A stretch of 64,000 nucleotides of DNA from Takakia lepidozioides. Lineage: Eukaryota; Streptophyta; Takakiopsida; Takakiales; Takakiaceae. Of the stretch, positions 35,103-46,900 are shown one piece after another. The DNA lies in NCBI GenBank assembly GCA_030704615.1, contig CM060733.1, positions 64,852,001 through 64,916,000 on the forward strand. The letters are read 5' to 3'. The position numbers and the translations under genes are program-made. Under the pieces are notes generated by a model. The model ran no database searches, had not been told where the DNA came from, and saw nothing but the letters and a program-made list of their open reading frames with translations. Position 1 is the stretch's first letter; every line of letters starts with the position of its first letter.

Positions 35103-38100
35103 AATGACAACTTGCACCAACTGGTCATCCAATTGGATGGATGAAAAACCAGCTTTCATTTGCCTTTAAGACTTTTCATCCATGTTCAATATTATATTAT
35201 AGATCCTCCAAGGAAACAATAGTTTAATGAACATTTTTCATTAGTTTATTAGGCTCAAAAACAGTATAGAAGATGAGCAAGGCTTCTCTTGTTCTTCATC
35301 TAGCTCATTTGCTTGGTTTCCTCTTGCTTGTTGTAGTGCTTGCTAGTTCTTGGCTTGAGGAGGGGCTAGATCCTAGGGAGTGGAGCTTGAAGCTCCCTAG
35401 TTAGGTAGGATTCTTGAGAGCTAAGGCAAGAGGCCTAGCTTGTGGGCCTTTGAGCCATTTCCATTTGTGAAGGAAGAGGGCAATTTCATGTGGAGGAAAG
35501 TGACTTGTGGACGAGTAAGAGGGGCTGGTATGGACTTATGGATGAGAGCCCAAGTGAAGGCCGCATAGAGTATCATTACTTGAGTTGATAGAGCATCCCA
35601 AGCACTCATGCATTGAAAGGTTGATCCCATCTTACCATTTCACCATTTATGTATGTGATTCATTTATTTTCCAAGCTAAGCTTGAAGTTGAAAATCTGAT
35701 TTAGGCCCTCAAAAGAGGAGCATGCATTGTGGAATCCCACTATTTCATGTCTATGATTGACAAGGGGAAGAACCCCATAGCCTATTGGAAAGAGTACCAA
35801 TAGAGGCTTGTATTTGATTTGTTTGAAGAATGAATCTTTGTGTTTTTTGTTACTAATTTGGAATATAGCCAGCTCTGGAAACGGAAGGCCAGCAGGCTGG
35901 ATCTATGATATAACGCCACTATAAGGCCATTATGTACTAATCCCCCCGCCACGCAAGCCATGGAGGCCTAAGGGAGGGTGGTTTGTTATTTTTTTGTCTT
36001 GGGGTTTGGGCGGGCTCAATTTGCTTGACAGCAGCTGCCCCAAAGTCGCGCGCAGCACGGGAGGAGCCCGCGTGCTGCGCCTAGAAGATAGGCACTCGAT
36101 TACTTAAAGCGTAGAGGCAGCCGTGGCCTAGCCATGATGTACGGGAAGCGGGGCCCACCTTAAGTCGTACTGAGATCAAGTACATCAGCCGCATGGCTCA
36201 GGCGTAAGGCCCTGAAGCGTGTGAGCAGGGTGTGGGTCTTTACCCGCGGGATAACCAAAAGCTGAGACGGACCGGCGGACGCCGGCTTTAACCACAGCGG
36301 TCCACGGTTCGGACCGCTACGCGTGGATCTGCGCCTCGCCACGTGGCAGGGCATTCTACCCAGCGGGCAATGCGTCTGCAAATTCCCTTAAAGGGGGGTA
36401 TTCTTACCTCAAGCTATTAGATTCAATTTAGACCTCTCTAAGGGTTAGGAGCCTTTATCTAAGGCGCCAGAGGTAGATAAAATCTAGGATTTTGGGAGGA
36501 CGTAGCCTTGGAGGGGAGCGTTCTTAAGACTCCAAAGAGAGAGCCGAGCGGATCTGTGAGCTGTGAGCTAGAGGCGGAGACCTTGAGAGACAAGGGAGGA
36601 GAGAAAGTACTATGTCCTAAAAACTCGACTACAGTGAGCCATTGTGTCAGAGCCCAAGGTAGGGGAGACCTTTTTCACGGAGGGAAAGCGCATCAGCGCC
36701 TTAAAATAGTATAAATGGGTGAAATCTGGCCTGGACCCACCAGTGTTTATTTTATTATTTACGCATGCATGTTCTAGACTAACGAATGTAGTGGCAGGGA
36801 TGAATTCGCAACGAGATTCATTCATCCGATAGGGTCGCGGCAGTTCCCCGCGGCAAGGAACGGTTCCCAGGTGTTCCTCGGCCCTCACTGGGTTCCCAAG
36901 GGGTTCCCGAGGGTATTTCTAAGCGCCAAGGGCATCTTTGGATTCCCCACATGATTTCCCATAGGGGAGGTATTTTTCTGGATTTTTATTTTTTATTTTT
37001 TTATTTTTTCCAGCATTTCTGATGTGCGAAATTGTTTAACCCCTAAAGGCCGGCGCGACCTGAATCAGGTCGAAGCCATTTTCATCCACGGAATAACTTC
37101 CGTGGATGAAAGCAGATGAAAAAAGTGTCTGAATGAAAAGTGAGCGCTGGAATTAATGCCACACGCTCCACTTTACTGTGCCCCCAAAAACCCAAAACTC
37201 AGCAAGCTTTGATTTTTCAAAGATCAGGGGTACCCCCATCTGAGGCCGCCACTGCAATTGACCTGCCGACGTGGCCTGTGGACAGCCCTCAGATGGAAGT
37301 GACCGGAAAAGTCACAAAAAAACCCATCTACTGAGCAGTTTCTGGTTTTTTGGAAAAAAAAATTGGGCATTCTTCTTGCCCTGTGGGCCATGCAAGATTG
37401 CACCAGAGGAAACTTGATTTTGTAAAAACTCCAGGAGCTATGTGGATCTTCCTTTTCTAGTGTAAATTTTCTTCCATTGAACCCCCCTGATTGCACATAC
37501 AAAGGTGCCATATTGTTTTTGGGGAATTTGGCCCTCAAATTTCTTGAGGACATGAGTAACCCTGCAAAGATTGTGACTGAGTTGGTCCGGCCCCCAGAAA
37601 AAGTCTCTGTCAAGGCAAATTTGCTGGTCAAACAGAAATTTTCCCTATAAACTTCCTTGGAATTGAAAAAACAAACCCCTGGTAAATTATTATAATCTCC
37701 CAAACGGAACAGTCAATTCTTCCCAAATTTTTGCACAATACTTGCATCTAGTAGTTAATTGCCATTTAGTAAGGTTCATTTCCGTGGATGAACTCTTGCT
37801 GGCAGATATGGCCTCGGAGGTGTTAGTGGGTCCCATTTTTGAGGTGGACCCTCAAAAACACTCCCGACGCTTAGGGTTTAAATAGGATAGATGCACGTGG
37901 TGCAACTTATAACCTGAGGGGCGTTTATGAAATTGAGAACTTATTGATTTAAGAGGCTTAGAGTCACCTTATTGAACTTGATGAACCTATTGGATTATGA
38001 TAGGTATTTTGGCCACTCCTTTGTTAAAACAAAGTATTTAGGCACTAGGGAGCATTGGCCCTTCCATCAGAGGTGACTTGAACTCAGGCACTCGGTGAAG

Positions 38101-38640
38101 GAGGGGCATTGGGAGAGGAAGATTTTCCCTCTTCTTCCTAGGCTCGGCAGGTGCCTTGTGAAGGGATTAAAACATATCCCGGCTATAGGCGGCTCGGGGG
38201 GCCTAGGCGGTAGGAATTAGACAATAAAACAAAAGACTTGGAAGGCAGTTACTAAGTAGATTGTAGAATACCGTAGGACTTAGAAACACAAACTCGTCCT
38301 GTGAAGAGGAGTACGTAACTTCTCTTTGTCGATAGGACTTAGATAGTGACCATAGCCATCATGTACGACCACGGACCCCCTACATTAACCGCAGTCGGGT
38401 AGGCGGTTCAGTGAGCCCAACCTACACCGCAACTTACCACGACCCCCCTAGCTAATATGCCGTCACCCTGACCGCGCGCTCAAGGCTCGTCGTATAAATG
38501 GTGGTCTGCCGGGAGGTAAGTGAATAGTCAGGACTCCTTGTATTCTGAATAGGAGGAAGACTGGACGTTTGTCATTCTCCTCTGGGATCTTGTTATTTCA
38601 TTTTTACCTTACGTTTATGTTTCGACTTGAATAGGAAAAG
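35103..38640. other. Gene-poor sequence, possibly LTR-derived
   Basis: No protein-coding gene was recognised. The 3' part is followed by gypsy coding sequence, and a TATA-like TATAAATGG at about 38494, followed by a leader-like stretch, would fit an LTR promoter. I could not pair the ends or find a primer-binding site. Stretches such as 36000-36400 are GC-rich but show no RNA gene I can support. Confidence 0.3.
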
Positions 38641-40030
38641 ACCGAGTGAACCATTATGTACATTTAGATAAATTTCTCGCATTTGAGTTAAGCACAGGGC
38701 TAACCACATGGAGAGTTTTGAGTGGCAGTATGGCTGCACCATTGGCACTCCCTCACCGGGAGCATTCCTTTGAGTACCGGGTGATCGGACTCTACCGCAT
38801 CATTTCCAGCACCAGGACTGGAGACGTACCTGGCCCCGAGGCCACAGTGATTTGCAGGCTGATGCGATGACGCATTTTTACCATTGCAGAGGAGTATCGG
38901 GAGTATCTTCACTGAAACACGGCGAAGCGGCGCGGAGCGGTGCTCCGCCCTCCCACCGTGATCTTGGCTGTGTCTTAGCAAAGCTTTATCTCCGCCCGAG
39001 TTGGACCCCGAGGCCCCAAAGCCCGGACGGCCCCCATTGCTACATTTTTTCGGTTCAACACTCGTTGGCCGGGCTGTTGCCAGCCACCCTTTCTTGCTTA
39101 TATTCATTTTGATTCGGCCCTTGAGGTCCATCTTGCGTGGCAGGTGGCCTACTTGGCTTGCTGTGCATTGTGTCGCACCATCACCGACACCCTGTTGTAC
39201 ACGCGCAGTAGGGTCGCTAGGCGGTCCGCTCCGTTGAGGGAGTGTGTGGGGCACACTATTTGTGGACATCGCCCTGCTTTCGTAGACTGGTTGATTGGAG
39301 TCGGCCCAGGAGAGGACGGAGTTGAGAGTGAGCGCCTCCCCCACCCAAGGAGGCCCTGCCGACCATTCTTGCCTCCTCGGTACTATCACCGAGGAACCAC
39401 GTCATCATTTCTTATTCGTGAGTTGATTTCATCTAGTTCATTGACACTGCTAGGCACAGTTAGAGATCGGCCAGCAGAGAGTTCTTTTGTTGCAACACCT
39501 GTTGTAGCTCGTAGGACACTATCACCGGGCCCAGTTCGGTCAGTAGTTTTTCCTTTTGGTCTGAGGGTCCCTTTGGCGAAGTTGCCTCGTTTACCGCCCC
39601 GAGTGGTACATGCCACCTCTTCAGTAGAGAGTGCCCCGAGTGGACCTACTGAGTACACTTCCTCGGAGGAGGAAGGGGATGAGCCTACCACCAGTAGCCA
39701 TCCTAGTGGGTCGGATTAGAGGTTTTTTTTTCGTGGATCCAGGAACTCCTACTATAGGGGTCCGGACCTCAGTTGCTTTGATTGTCGAGGAGTATGGTAG
39801 TGACGTGCGGTTGAGCACCATTGTACCAAACCAGCACAGTTATATGGGATGATTGCTTATGACAGGACTAACACAAGTATAGAAGTGGGTCACTGATAAG
39901 CCAACGTAGAACCCCATTTGGGATGTCCTTTAATGAAAAAGTGAAACGCATCCGGCACCGGTTCTTCCATACACCACGGTCTACCCGAGAATGGATCGAA
40001 TAATATATCCGGTATCTGGGTGAAAAGAAG

Positions 40031-40477
40031 GTGCATAAGAAACGTTGGGTCGACGAACGAGTTTGGAACACCCGAACTCTGCCCGACGGCACCCCTCAAA
40101 AAATTTACCGGTGCTCAGAGAGATTTGTATTTCCGGGTTGTCCCTATCCAGGTATTTACTTAGGAGCATTACACCCGAGGTCGTCGTTCGTAGCCCACCT
40201 AAGGTGGCAAGTTGATTTCTTTACTCACTGTGAGTCTTGTCAGTTCTTCGCACGCCAGCATCTGATACTCCGATCGGAATGCTCGCATTGTGAGGGACCG
40301 TGGCCAATTGGGTATCCTTTAATGCACCATAGGTTGCACACTGACGTGCCTCCATCGCCAAGGTTCCATGGAAGGTATTTAAATTTGACCTCGTTTATTC
40401 TTGACATGGTTGTTCAAGGTAATATAGGTCCATTAGTACAGACTGAGGTAGGGGAATCCTCATCAGCACAACAGTGA
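40031..40477 (+). CDS. Unrecognised ORF upstream of gag with a Cys/His pattern
   Basis: A 148-residue frame ends 154 bp before the gag frame. It contains THCESCQFFARQH and ECSHCEGPWPIGYPLMHH, a spacing of cysteine and histidine pairs that could hold zinc. The beginning is basic (KKRWVDERVW). I know of no standard gypsy protein that matches. It may be an extra ORF of this element or the end of another inserted sequence. Confidence 0.3.
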   Translation: MHKKRWVDERVWNTRTLPDGTPQKIYRCSERFVFPGCPYPGIYLGALHPRSSFVAHLRWQVDFFTHCESCQFFARQHLILRSECSHCEGPWPIGYPLMHHRLHTDVPPSPRFHGRYLNLTSFILDMVVQGNIGPLVQTEVGESSSAQQ

Positions 40478-40630
40478 GTGTATGTCTAGCTCAGGATCAA
40501 GAGCCACACTCCCAAGCTTGGATAGCATATCCTTTGATACTAGGTTGCAAAGAAGACTGGCTCGAGAAGCCGTCAGAGATCAACTGCTAGGGAAACACCC
40601 AGTCCACAATAAGACTCAGAAACTAGAAGT

Positions 40631-41644
40631 TTGGGTAAGATAGAGTGGGAAGGAGAGAACACTGAAAGCTCTTCAGACGTCGAGTGTTCACGAGTGATTT
40701 CCCCTGTATCTAGTCCCCCTTATACACCACCGGCCAGGTCAAGGAGCCCTTCGCCATCGTTAGTGTCAGTCATGGCACATATTCCAGGACCCCTTGAGGT
40801 ACCTATTGTGGTCCCAGCAGGCCTGCCCCCGCTAACGTTCCCCAGGCATTTGCCTTGGTTCTTCGGGGAATCACATGAAAACCCAGAGTATCATGTGAAG
40901 AGCTTTATTCAGTGTTGCTATTCTAACCAAGAGTTAAACGATGCCTATTGGTTGATATGGTTTCCCACAACCATGAGGGGTAGGGCGTCTACTTGGTATT
41001 GGCAACAGGCGCCAGGTATATTCGTAACTTGGCAGCAGATTCGGGACACATTTTTAGACCATTTTCGAGCGGTCCACTAGTTCACCAGTGGCTTGATGGC
41101 ACTGGCCAGGATCCGCCAAGGCCCCACAAAGGAGGTAGCGGACTTTGAAATGCGATTTCGGGAGTTAATGCGACTCCAAAACCCTTTAACCCCCCTAGAT
41201 GATGGGGTACTGAAGGATTGTTTTCTGAGTGGATTACGAGAGGCCACTCACTTTCATGTTTTGCAGCAAAGACCTGCAACACTGGTAGATGCCATACAAG
41301 CCGGCAAGGAGTTTGACAACATGCATCGCCAGGTACAACGGGCCAAGATGCCCGACTTTGCACTTCCATCATACATTACGATTGAGCCCACGCGGGAGCC
41401 GACGCCATTAGCGGTGATTCAACCCGCTTTACACTATACGCCGTCATATGTAGGAGGAGCAAGACCATATGCCCCGGCGACGTCCCCTACACCAGCAGTA
41501 GCACCGACCGTGCCACAGTATATGAATGCTGCCCCTACTAACTCGTATGCAGATTCCACTGGGCAGTCTGATTCACGGGTGGGCCATTTGGAGGCGCAAG
41601 TCACCTCTCTCATTACACTATCGAAACAATGGGCGATTGCATGA
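40631..41644 (+). pseudogene. gypsy gag (Retrotrans_gag type) with one stop
   Basis: The frame holds the classic plant gypsy capsid pattern: WFFGESHENPEYHVKSF, then WFPTTMRGRASTWYW, TWQQIRDTFLDHF, and after a TAG near 41078-41080 the same frame resumes with LARIRQGPTKEVADF, MRFRELMRL and GLREATHF. It makes the capsid of virus-like particles in working elements. The stop and the missing pol make it non-functional. The start near 40631 is set by an in-frame ATG, but the frame is preceded by other open sequence. Confidence 0.8.
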
Positions 41645-41749
41645 GCTCCATCGGCCAGCAGATCACCAGCTACATGGGGTATCGAGATGCTGCTCCAGTA
41701 GGAGAATCCGGCCCCAACCCGGCAAAGGTATGGTGCTCCAACCACTAGA

Positions 41750-42609
41750 AGAAAAAACGGCTTTTTCCACGGCTCTGCCATCTCACACCTGGCACATTCC
41801 ACGGCTTTTATCACGGGTCTGTACACTAAGCCAAGGTGTGGGTCTAAATATGCCCTAACTGTGGGGTGTCTCACATGTGGTCCACACCCCAGGCAAGAAC
41901 GGTGTGAAAACAGCCATGAGCGTGGCAGGGGTTGGCTTAGTTTACATGGCATGTTACACACCTGTGTGAAATGGGAACATACAATTAACAAAAAACACAA
42001 GAAATGGGAACATACACAAGAAGGAGCCCGTGGCCTACTTTTGGTGCCTTGCAAATTGCAATAAGAGGCTCCGATCTGTTGGCAAGAAGTACCCGTTGCT
42101 CCACGATTACTCCCTGTGGTACACATTGACTGGCCTTACATGCCCTCTCGGATGAGCACGATGTCATGGTGATCATGGATCGAGGTGAGCGAGGACATAC
42201 ATAGTGTCATTGACATACACCGCAATGTAGATTCATGCACTGTAGCTTCCCGCAATCGTCTCATGCATGACGTTTTTGCTTCAGTTTTCAGCGTTGGTAC
42301 TTGTGACGGTGTGATGGTTTGGGGTGAAGCAGTAGCAATGCAGAGACTATCCACATTTCAGCCTGCGTACATTATCCTTTTGGGTTTTGCCTCAAGTTCA
42401 TGTACTTAACTGGCCTCTCCTGTCAAAAACTGAGTGTCCCCTGTACGACGTTTAGCTTGCCTCTTGTTATCTACTTCTCAGACCTTTCAACCATACTGCT
42501 TATGAATCTGTAATACTTTTGTTTCATGTGTGGTGCAACAACTTGGTAATGGGCGGTAAAATTACAAGTGCACATGTGGTGATGTCCACATTCAGAACAA
42601 ATAACAGCA
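41750..42609. other. Intergenic between gypsy remnant and palindrome array
   Basis: No supported gene. Short frames overlap on both strands without recognisable domains. The palindromic array of the large DNA transposon begins near 42610. Confidence 0.35.
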
Positions 42610-43760
42610 CATCCGGATGGAGATTCGGCGCCGAATTTCCATCCGCCCCCCCCCAAAGGAAGTCGTGTGGGGGGGTCAGGCCGAAAACAAGCCGACATAA
42701 AAATCTCCCCAGATGGAAAAACGGCGCCAAATTTCCATCCGGGCCCGTTCCAATGCAGTCGGGGAGGGGGGAGAGGCCGGCACCTGGCCGTCATATTTCA
42801 ACTCCCGGACGGAAATTCGGGCACCGAATATCCAATAGAGCGGTGGAGAGGCCGACACCTCTCCGACAGAGACCATCCCCCGGATGGAAATTCGGCGCCG
42901 AATTTCCATCGGGGCCCCCTCAAAGGAAGTCGTAAAAACCTCCCAGAATGGAAAAACGGCGCCGAATTTTCGTCCGAGGCTGTTCCGATTTGCCTCTAGC
43001 AGTCAAGGATTCCAAGAAAAACGTGTCTACAAGTGCACTTCAGCCACAAAACAAACAGTTTAGTTTGTTTTTCTCCGAAAAATCAATCGGACACGCTCAT
43101 AATTACCTGCAGGAAGGTAATTCAGCGCTTCGAAATACCTGGCGAATGGAAATTCGGCGCCGAATATCCATACGCCAGCGATCCGACTTACTTGCTGGAT
43201 GGAAATTCGGCGCCGGATTTCCATCCATCTGGGATTCGAATTACCTGCAGGATGGAAATTCGGTGCCGGATTTCCATCCATCCGCGACCAACCTTGCGGA
43301 TGGAAATCCGGCGCCGGATTTCCATCCATCCGCCTCCGAATTACATGCGTGAGGGAAATTTCGCGCGCCGCCCTACCTGCGAGGATGGAAATCCGGCGCC
43401 GGATTTCCATCCATCCGCTTCCGAATTACCTGCGTGAGGGAAATTTCGCGCGCCGCCCTATCTGCGAGGATGGAAATCCGGCGCCGGATTTCCATCCATC
43501 CGCCTCCGAATTACCTGCGTGAGGGAAATTTCACGCGCCGCCCTACGTGCGCGGATGGAAATCCGGCGTAGGATTTCCATCCATCCGCTTCTGAATTACC
43601 TGCGTGAGGGAAATTTCGCGCGCCGCCCTACCTTGCAGGATGGAAATTCGGCGCTGAATTTCCGTCCTGCTGCGCTCCGAATTACCTGCAGGATGGAAAT
43701 CCGGCGCTGGATTTCCATCCTGCAGTGCTCCGAATTACCTCTACGTTGGAAATTCCGGGC
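42610..43760. repeat. 5' array of GGCGCC-centred palindromes, copy 2
   Basis: At least a dozen palindromes occur. Many have the half-site GGATGGAAATTCGGC or GGATGGAAATCCGGC followed by its reverse complement, centred on GGCGCC. The first part follows a roughly 290-bp pattern holding three palindromes and an A/T-rich box (ATAAAAA). From about 43300 shorter units of about 85 bp carry the palindrome plus ATTACCTGC and a GGAAATTTCGCGCGCC block. Long open frames across the array are translations of the repeat and not genes. Confidence 0.88.
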
Positions 43761-43931
43761 CGAGTTCCGTCGTTTTTCATCCGACATGGAGGGCTTCATC
43801 CGACATTTAATTGCGCAGTTGGGCAATAAATGTCCACCGCCGTCCGTTTTCATTCGGGCTAGCGACACATGGCTTCCTGGATACGTACCCTAAATCTGAT
43901 GCTAATCTTGGCTTAACATGCTATTCGAGGC

Positions 43932-46900
43932 ATGTACCCCAAAAACAGAGATCTTTTTCCATTTTGGCTAGGACTTATGCCGCCTGAAGGGCGTGGCTCT
44001 CCTGAGAGAGACCTCACATCCAGACCGCGGCGGAAGTTGAAAGCTCTGTACTACGGACGACGGCCAATCTCTCGCATGGCCAAACTGAAGCTCCAGCAGG
44101 AGATTCCAGTGTCTTGCTCACAACCCGCGCCAACTGAAGCCGAGTACTCTCAGGCAAGCCACTTCTGCTTTCGCTTTGTTCGATTTCGCTTTCGCTTTTG
44201 CTTTGTTGCCTCGCTTTGTTTTTGCATCTTCATCCTGGCTTTGCTGGATGAGTGAACCTTAGATAGTTGAGTGAACCTTATATTGTTTGCAATACGTGTG
44301 CAAATCCGGCAGCTCTGGATAAGGCTGCTTGTGCATGTCATTCTCTGGCAATGGTTGCATTTGTTTTCATTGTTGTTGCATGGCTCTCCATACTTCCTAA
44401 ACTTGTTATGTTTTCATTTTTGTTACACGATTGTTGCTATGGTGGTTGCGATGCTGGTTTTGGCACCGATGTTGGTTCTCACGATTTTGGGAATGATAGA
44501 GTGACGACGAGCCCGGCACGCTGGTGGTATCATCAACTGCTGCAACTCATCGCATGTTTGAACCGCCCACCTTGGAGCGAGAGGGCAAACTTCAATCTTT
44601 TGTTGGTGGACGGGAGGACCTGCAGCGAGAGTACGACAGAATAGGCATTGGGGAGGTTGGTGCAGGCCTCATGGCAGGTGAAGGGCGTGAGGAAGTGAGA
44701 ACAGCAGATCCGGCAATGGAGGTTGTTGATGCAGAAGCAGTAGGGCCCGTCCAAGCAAAGAAGAAGAAGAAAGCCAAGCACGTGCAATCCCCGGCGCGAG
44801 AGCCGTCACGGGCTGCGGAGGGGGGAGTTCGCAGTGCCCGCGAGGGTGTCAATTTGCCTACCTCAAAGGTGGTCGTCCATCCGGGCTCCCCTGCTGCTAG
44901 CCCTAATAAGAAACAGAAAGCCCGTGAGAGGGCAAAAGAGAGGGCAAAAGAACAGGCAAGACACAAGGCTAGCCAGGAGGAAAAAGGCCACTGAAGAGGC
45001 CAGGGGATCCGAACTGACAGATTCCCATGTAAGTGAGGGACGCACAGAGACGGTGGATCCCTCCAAGACACCACAAAGAGGCAGCAACACACCGGTTAGA
45101 CCATCGTGGGCAAGAGCAGCCCCTGCAATTACCCATACGGTGGAGAGTGGAGGAGAGGATATAACACCAGAAAGAGCACGGATTGTGCAAGTTCGAGGTG
45201 AAGCCAGGGAGAGGGCAATAGAGACGGGGAGAGTGCTGGAGGTGGTTTCGCAGGTGGCTGACCCTATTGAAGAGGACGATATGGAGCTTTCTGACCAGGA
45301 TGACATCCGCCCGGACATCCCCAGGCCCCAAACCCGGAGCGTACAGGCTGGATTTGGCGGTCCTGGTGGGCTGCCGGAAACCCCTCTGCAGCAGACGTCA
45401 TGTCGGAGGCGGATATGAAGTTGGCCGCTGCCAAGATGTTGGAGGCAACCCACAGCAACATTGGCAGGGTGCTGGGGGGCATGGTGTACCCGGCCAAGCT
45501 TCGAATTCCCCTTTGCCGCTTGGTGTCATTGCAGGTGGTGAGACCTGCCCTCCCAGGCGATATCGACAAGCTGAAATTCTCTTTCCGGGATGGATATCGA
45601 ATGGGGTCTGCCGCGTTTTACGTTTCCATTGAGAACGACCACGGAGCGTCCCGTGCCCACACTTCTGATGAGGTGGACAAATGGGGTCCCCATTGGCAAA
45701 CGCGAAATGAGGAGTTCGAGAGATCGATTGCTAGTGATCCTCTTTTCCAGCACTTGTCCGGTAAGATGTTCTACGTGTGGGACGGCAATCATCGCCTCCT
45801 GGCATGGATGGAGCACATTGCCCAAGCCCACCCCAACGACCTCGATTGGCATTTCACCGTGGAGTGTGTTGTGCTGAAGGTTGTGGGGCCCAAAGATCGC
45901 AATCTTCTCAAAGCTGCAATGGCGGACATCAACTCGTAAGTTACAACACCTCTTGCTTTTGGACCCATCCAATTGTAAGTCATTTCATGGCGAATCCTCA
46001 TATTTGTTGTAAATTCCCATTCCAGAATTGTTTGATGGAAATGTGGCATTGCAGGGTGACTGAGAATGCCTTCATTGCCACCAACTTGTCCCATATGCTC
46101 TTCCGAGTGAAGGATGTCAGGAAGCAGGGGGTGCAAGAGTTTGCCAATTCCCTCAGTGCCGACCTCCTGCGCAAGTCGGAGGCAAAGGCAGACAGAACCT
46201 GGTATAGGCTGAGCGTCGACGCCATGGTGGACTACATATTTCGGGTAAAGCTCCTGACAGTTTTGTTGAGCTAATCTGTCTCTCCTCCCCCAATAGAAGA
46301 AAAAGTGTTGAGCAGGATCTCTAATCTTATGTGCGCATTCTTGACAGACGAAAATACAGCAGGATTTGGCACATGCGCGGAGGTTCTACATGGAGTCAGA
46401 GGAGAAGAATCCAACCCTCCCGGCACTCAAATCGTATGTCAAAGCTGCGGAGGTGAGGGCCCGCATAAAGTACAAGTCGTGGATGGTAAAGTACGTGGCC
46501 ATAGCTGATCCCGCCCTTGGTGCCGACTTTCTGGTGGAGGTGGGGAAGCACTACTACCGCGCTCTGAAGCCCACGATGACATTGGAGAAGCTCCATCGTC
46601 TAGCCACATCCTGTGTGGATGCAACAGAAAAGGTGATACATTCTTAACCAAATTGTGGTGGCAACTCCTTTTTGTGGTGTTTGGCGCTTACGAATATGTA
46701 GGGTGGTTGGACAGACCCGGTGGCTCCAAATCTGGAATGGTTCCCAAAGTACCAGGGACATGTGGAGCTTCCCCAAACCGGACAAACTCTCTGACCCCAC
46801 ATTCGACATGTGGATGAACCGCATGACATGGTGGTTTCAGGTACTTCCCCACGCTTCGTTTGGGGCTTCTACTCTAGTAGGGGGTGGATTCATTGTATTT

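Larger units (their letters stand above)
38646..41750 (+). mobile_element. Second Ty3/gypsy element, truncated (leader ORFs and gag)
   Basis: On the plus strand, open frames at 39144-39719 and 40031-40477 precede a clear gypsy gag at 40631-41644. No protease, reverse transcriptase or integrase follows; the similarity stops near 41745. It is unrelated in sequence to the inverted element at 7471-19349. Confidence 0.65.

Noticed and set aside
36100-36420. GC-rich block considered as a structural RNA gene
   Set aside because: I could not fold it by eye into a tRNA cloverleaf or match it to rRNA or a known small RNA.
42948-43352. Possible start of the ParB-methyltransferase gene inside the 5' array
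   Set aside because: The frame follows the repeat. The copies agree from the ATG at 43932 or 43977 (copy 2) and 55736 (copy 3), where the non-repeat sequence begins.
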